DNA from: Candidatus Jorgensenbacteria bacterium
GTDB lineage: Bacteria; Patescibacteriota; Minisyncoccia; UBA6257; GWB1-50-10
DNA length: 48,382 nt
Assembly: GCA_030648515.1 (NCBI GenBank)
Contig: JAUSHK010000005.1
Span: forward strand, 1 to 48,382
Reading direction: 5' to 3'
The translations under genes and the position numbers were made by a program. This document shows positions 47,823 through 48,382 of the stretch, piece by piece (within the stretch, counting starts at the first letter, position 1; the number at the start of each line of letters is the position of its first letter). The notes under the pieces are model-generated. The model made no database searches and was not told the origin of the DNA. It was given only the letters and a program-made list of their open reading frames with translations.

Positions 47823-48382
47823 ATGAAAAGGGTTGTTATTGGAATAGCTGCATTATTACTTGTTGTGAGTTCCTCTGTCTTTTCACAAACAGGGTGGAGA
47901 CTGCGAACGGTTGAGTCGAGTATCGGAAGAGGTGCATTTACTTCTGGTTTCGATATACGGGTTACATTAGAAGATAGCGTTCACAACCAGTGGTTTAACG
48001 TAACGGGAAATCACCAGCGTGTTTACCTGATTTACGGCACGAATTGGCGGATTGTCACAGTTGGTATATGTGCCGGATTCTACAAAAACATGCCGCAATC
48101 GGGGCCATATCTGATTATTGCTCCGGTAAAATTTTTGTATTTCTTGCACTGGTCAGGTTTTGGCGCAGGAATCCCGGATCGCCCAAAGATGGAGATTAAC
48201 AAGTTTTATTCATCAAATGGGATTTATTTTACGGCTAAGGGATTCACTGCTGGGTGCCTACACATGGAATTTCTCGGAGAAACTACCTGGTTGCCTGGAA
48301 TTTCTTACGTGTTTATATTCAATAAAGAACTCAAGTTTCTTGTAGGCGCAGACTATAAAACCGCCGATAAGAAAGTGCCGAT
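47823..48382 (+). CDS. Exported protein of unknown function, cut by the window end
   Basis: The track omits it because no stop is reached. It opens MKRVVIGIAALLLVVSSSVF-SQTGWRL, a signal peptide with a likely cut after VFS or SQ. At least 186 codons follow, mixed beta-type sequence (FDIRVTLEDSVHNQWFNVTG, VYLIYGTNWRIVTVGICAGF) with no recognised domain. AGGGAGGG lies about 8 nt before the ATG, and a promoter is present. The plus-strand track frames and the minus-strand frame here are shadows. Confidence 0.7.
   Translation, partial: MKRVVIGIAALLLVVSSSVFSQTGWRLRTVESSIGRGAFTSGFDIRVTLEDSVHNQWFNVTGNHQRVYLIYGTNWRIVTVGICAGFYKNMPQSGPYLIIAPVKFLYFLHWSGFGAGIPDRPKMEINKFYSSNGIYFTAKGFTAGCLHMEFLGETTWLPGISYVFIFNKELKFLVGADYKTADKKVP

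Noticed and set aside
1-48382. CRISPR array or cas genes
   Set aside because: No series of regularly spaced identical repeats and no Cas-like protein was seen on either strand.

Overview
This 48.4 kb window reads as chromosome of a Candidate Phyla Radiation (Patescibacteria) bacterium, most likely a Parcubacteria lineage. The reasons are a compact gene set with short intergenic gaps, peptidoglycan and division genes in the order scpA-scpB-dacA / mraY-(amidohydrolase-like)-ftsW-murG-gltX-M23 peptidase, many small single-pass membrane proteins, DUF5667, Excalibur and PG_binding_1 proteins, and orphan RmuC, YbaK, HD and PurD-like genes. TGA is used as an ordinary stop (for example ychF-proximal and rpmA-region genes), so code-25 lineages (Gracilibacteria/SR1) are unlikely. 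No rRNA is present. There is one complete tRNA, tRNA-Leu(GAG).

Layout. 1-6.6 kb is an AT-richer accessory block of surface and exported proteins: a secreted dockerin protein next to a membrane-anchored cohesin-like protein (+ strand), then a minus-strand run holding a peptidoglycan-binding protein, a DUF5667 coiled-coil protein, a 53-aa membrane microprotein missing from the ORF track, an Excalibur protein, a Cys/His-motif protein and two anchored unknowns. 6.7-13.1 kb is a large unknown protein followed by a mobile module: DUF5659-like protein, zinc-finger/P-loop primase-helicase-like protein, zinc-ribbon protein, excisionase-like HTH and a large serine recombinase whose reading frame runs into the start of ychF. 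13.0-24.8 kb is core: ychF, a lipoprotein, scpAB, a D,D-carboxypeptidase, mraY, a D-aminoacylase-like protein that has lost its metal ligands and sits where murD normally lies, ftsW, murG, gltX and an EnvC-like M23 peptidase. These genes build, remodel and divide the cell wall and segregate the chromosome.

25-41.6 kb is mixed core: a PurD-like ATP-grasp protein, methyltransferase, PD-(D/E)XK nuclease, UvrD helicase-nuclease, enolase, NUDIX, DUF1653, YbaK, HD hydrolase, SecA, nucleotidyltransferase and RmuC. Two probable small RNAs flank the NUDIX gene, and secA has a structured leader that could form a pseudoknot. 41.6-44.1 kb is the most unusual part. It holds a tRNA-Leu gene, a GIY-YIG gene, and a duplicated tRNA 5' half broken up by four 13-15 bp palindromes. 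It also holds two related membrane genes with multi-hairpin leaders, and a leader structure that occurs twice with compensatory base changes, once before a 41-codon ORF and once over the start codon of rpmA. 44.3-48.4 kb carries rplI, a C-terminal processing protease, def, fmt and the start of an exported protein cut by the window end.

Two initiation styles recur. Many housekeeping genes have a -10-like hexamer 5-7 nt before the start codon, as for leaderless transcripts. Isolated exported or membrane genes instead carry near-consensus -35/-10 promoters and strong Shine-Dalgarno sites. All functional calls are from reading motifs by eye; no database search was possible.
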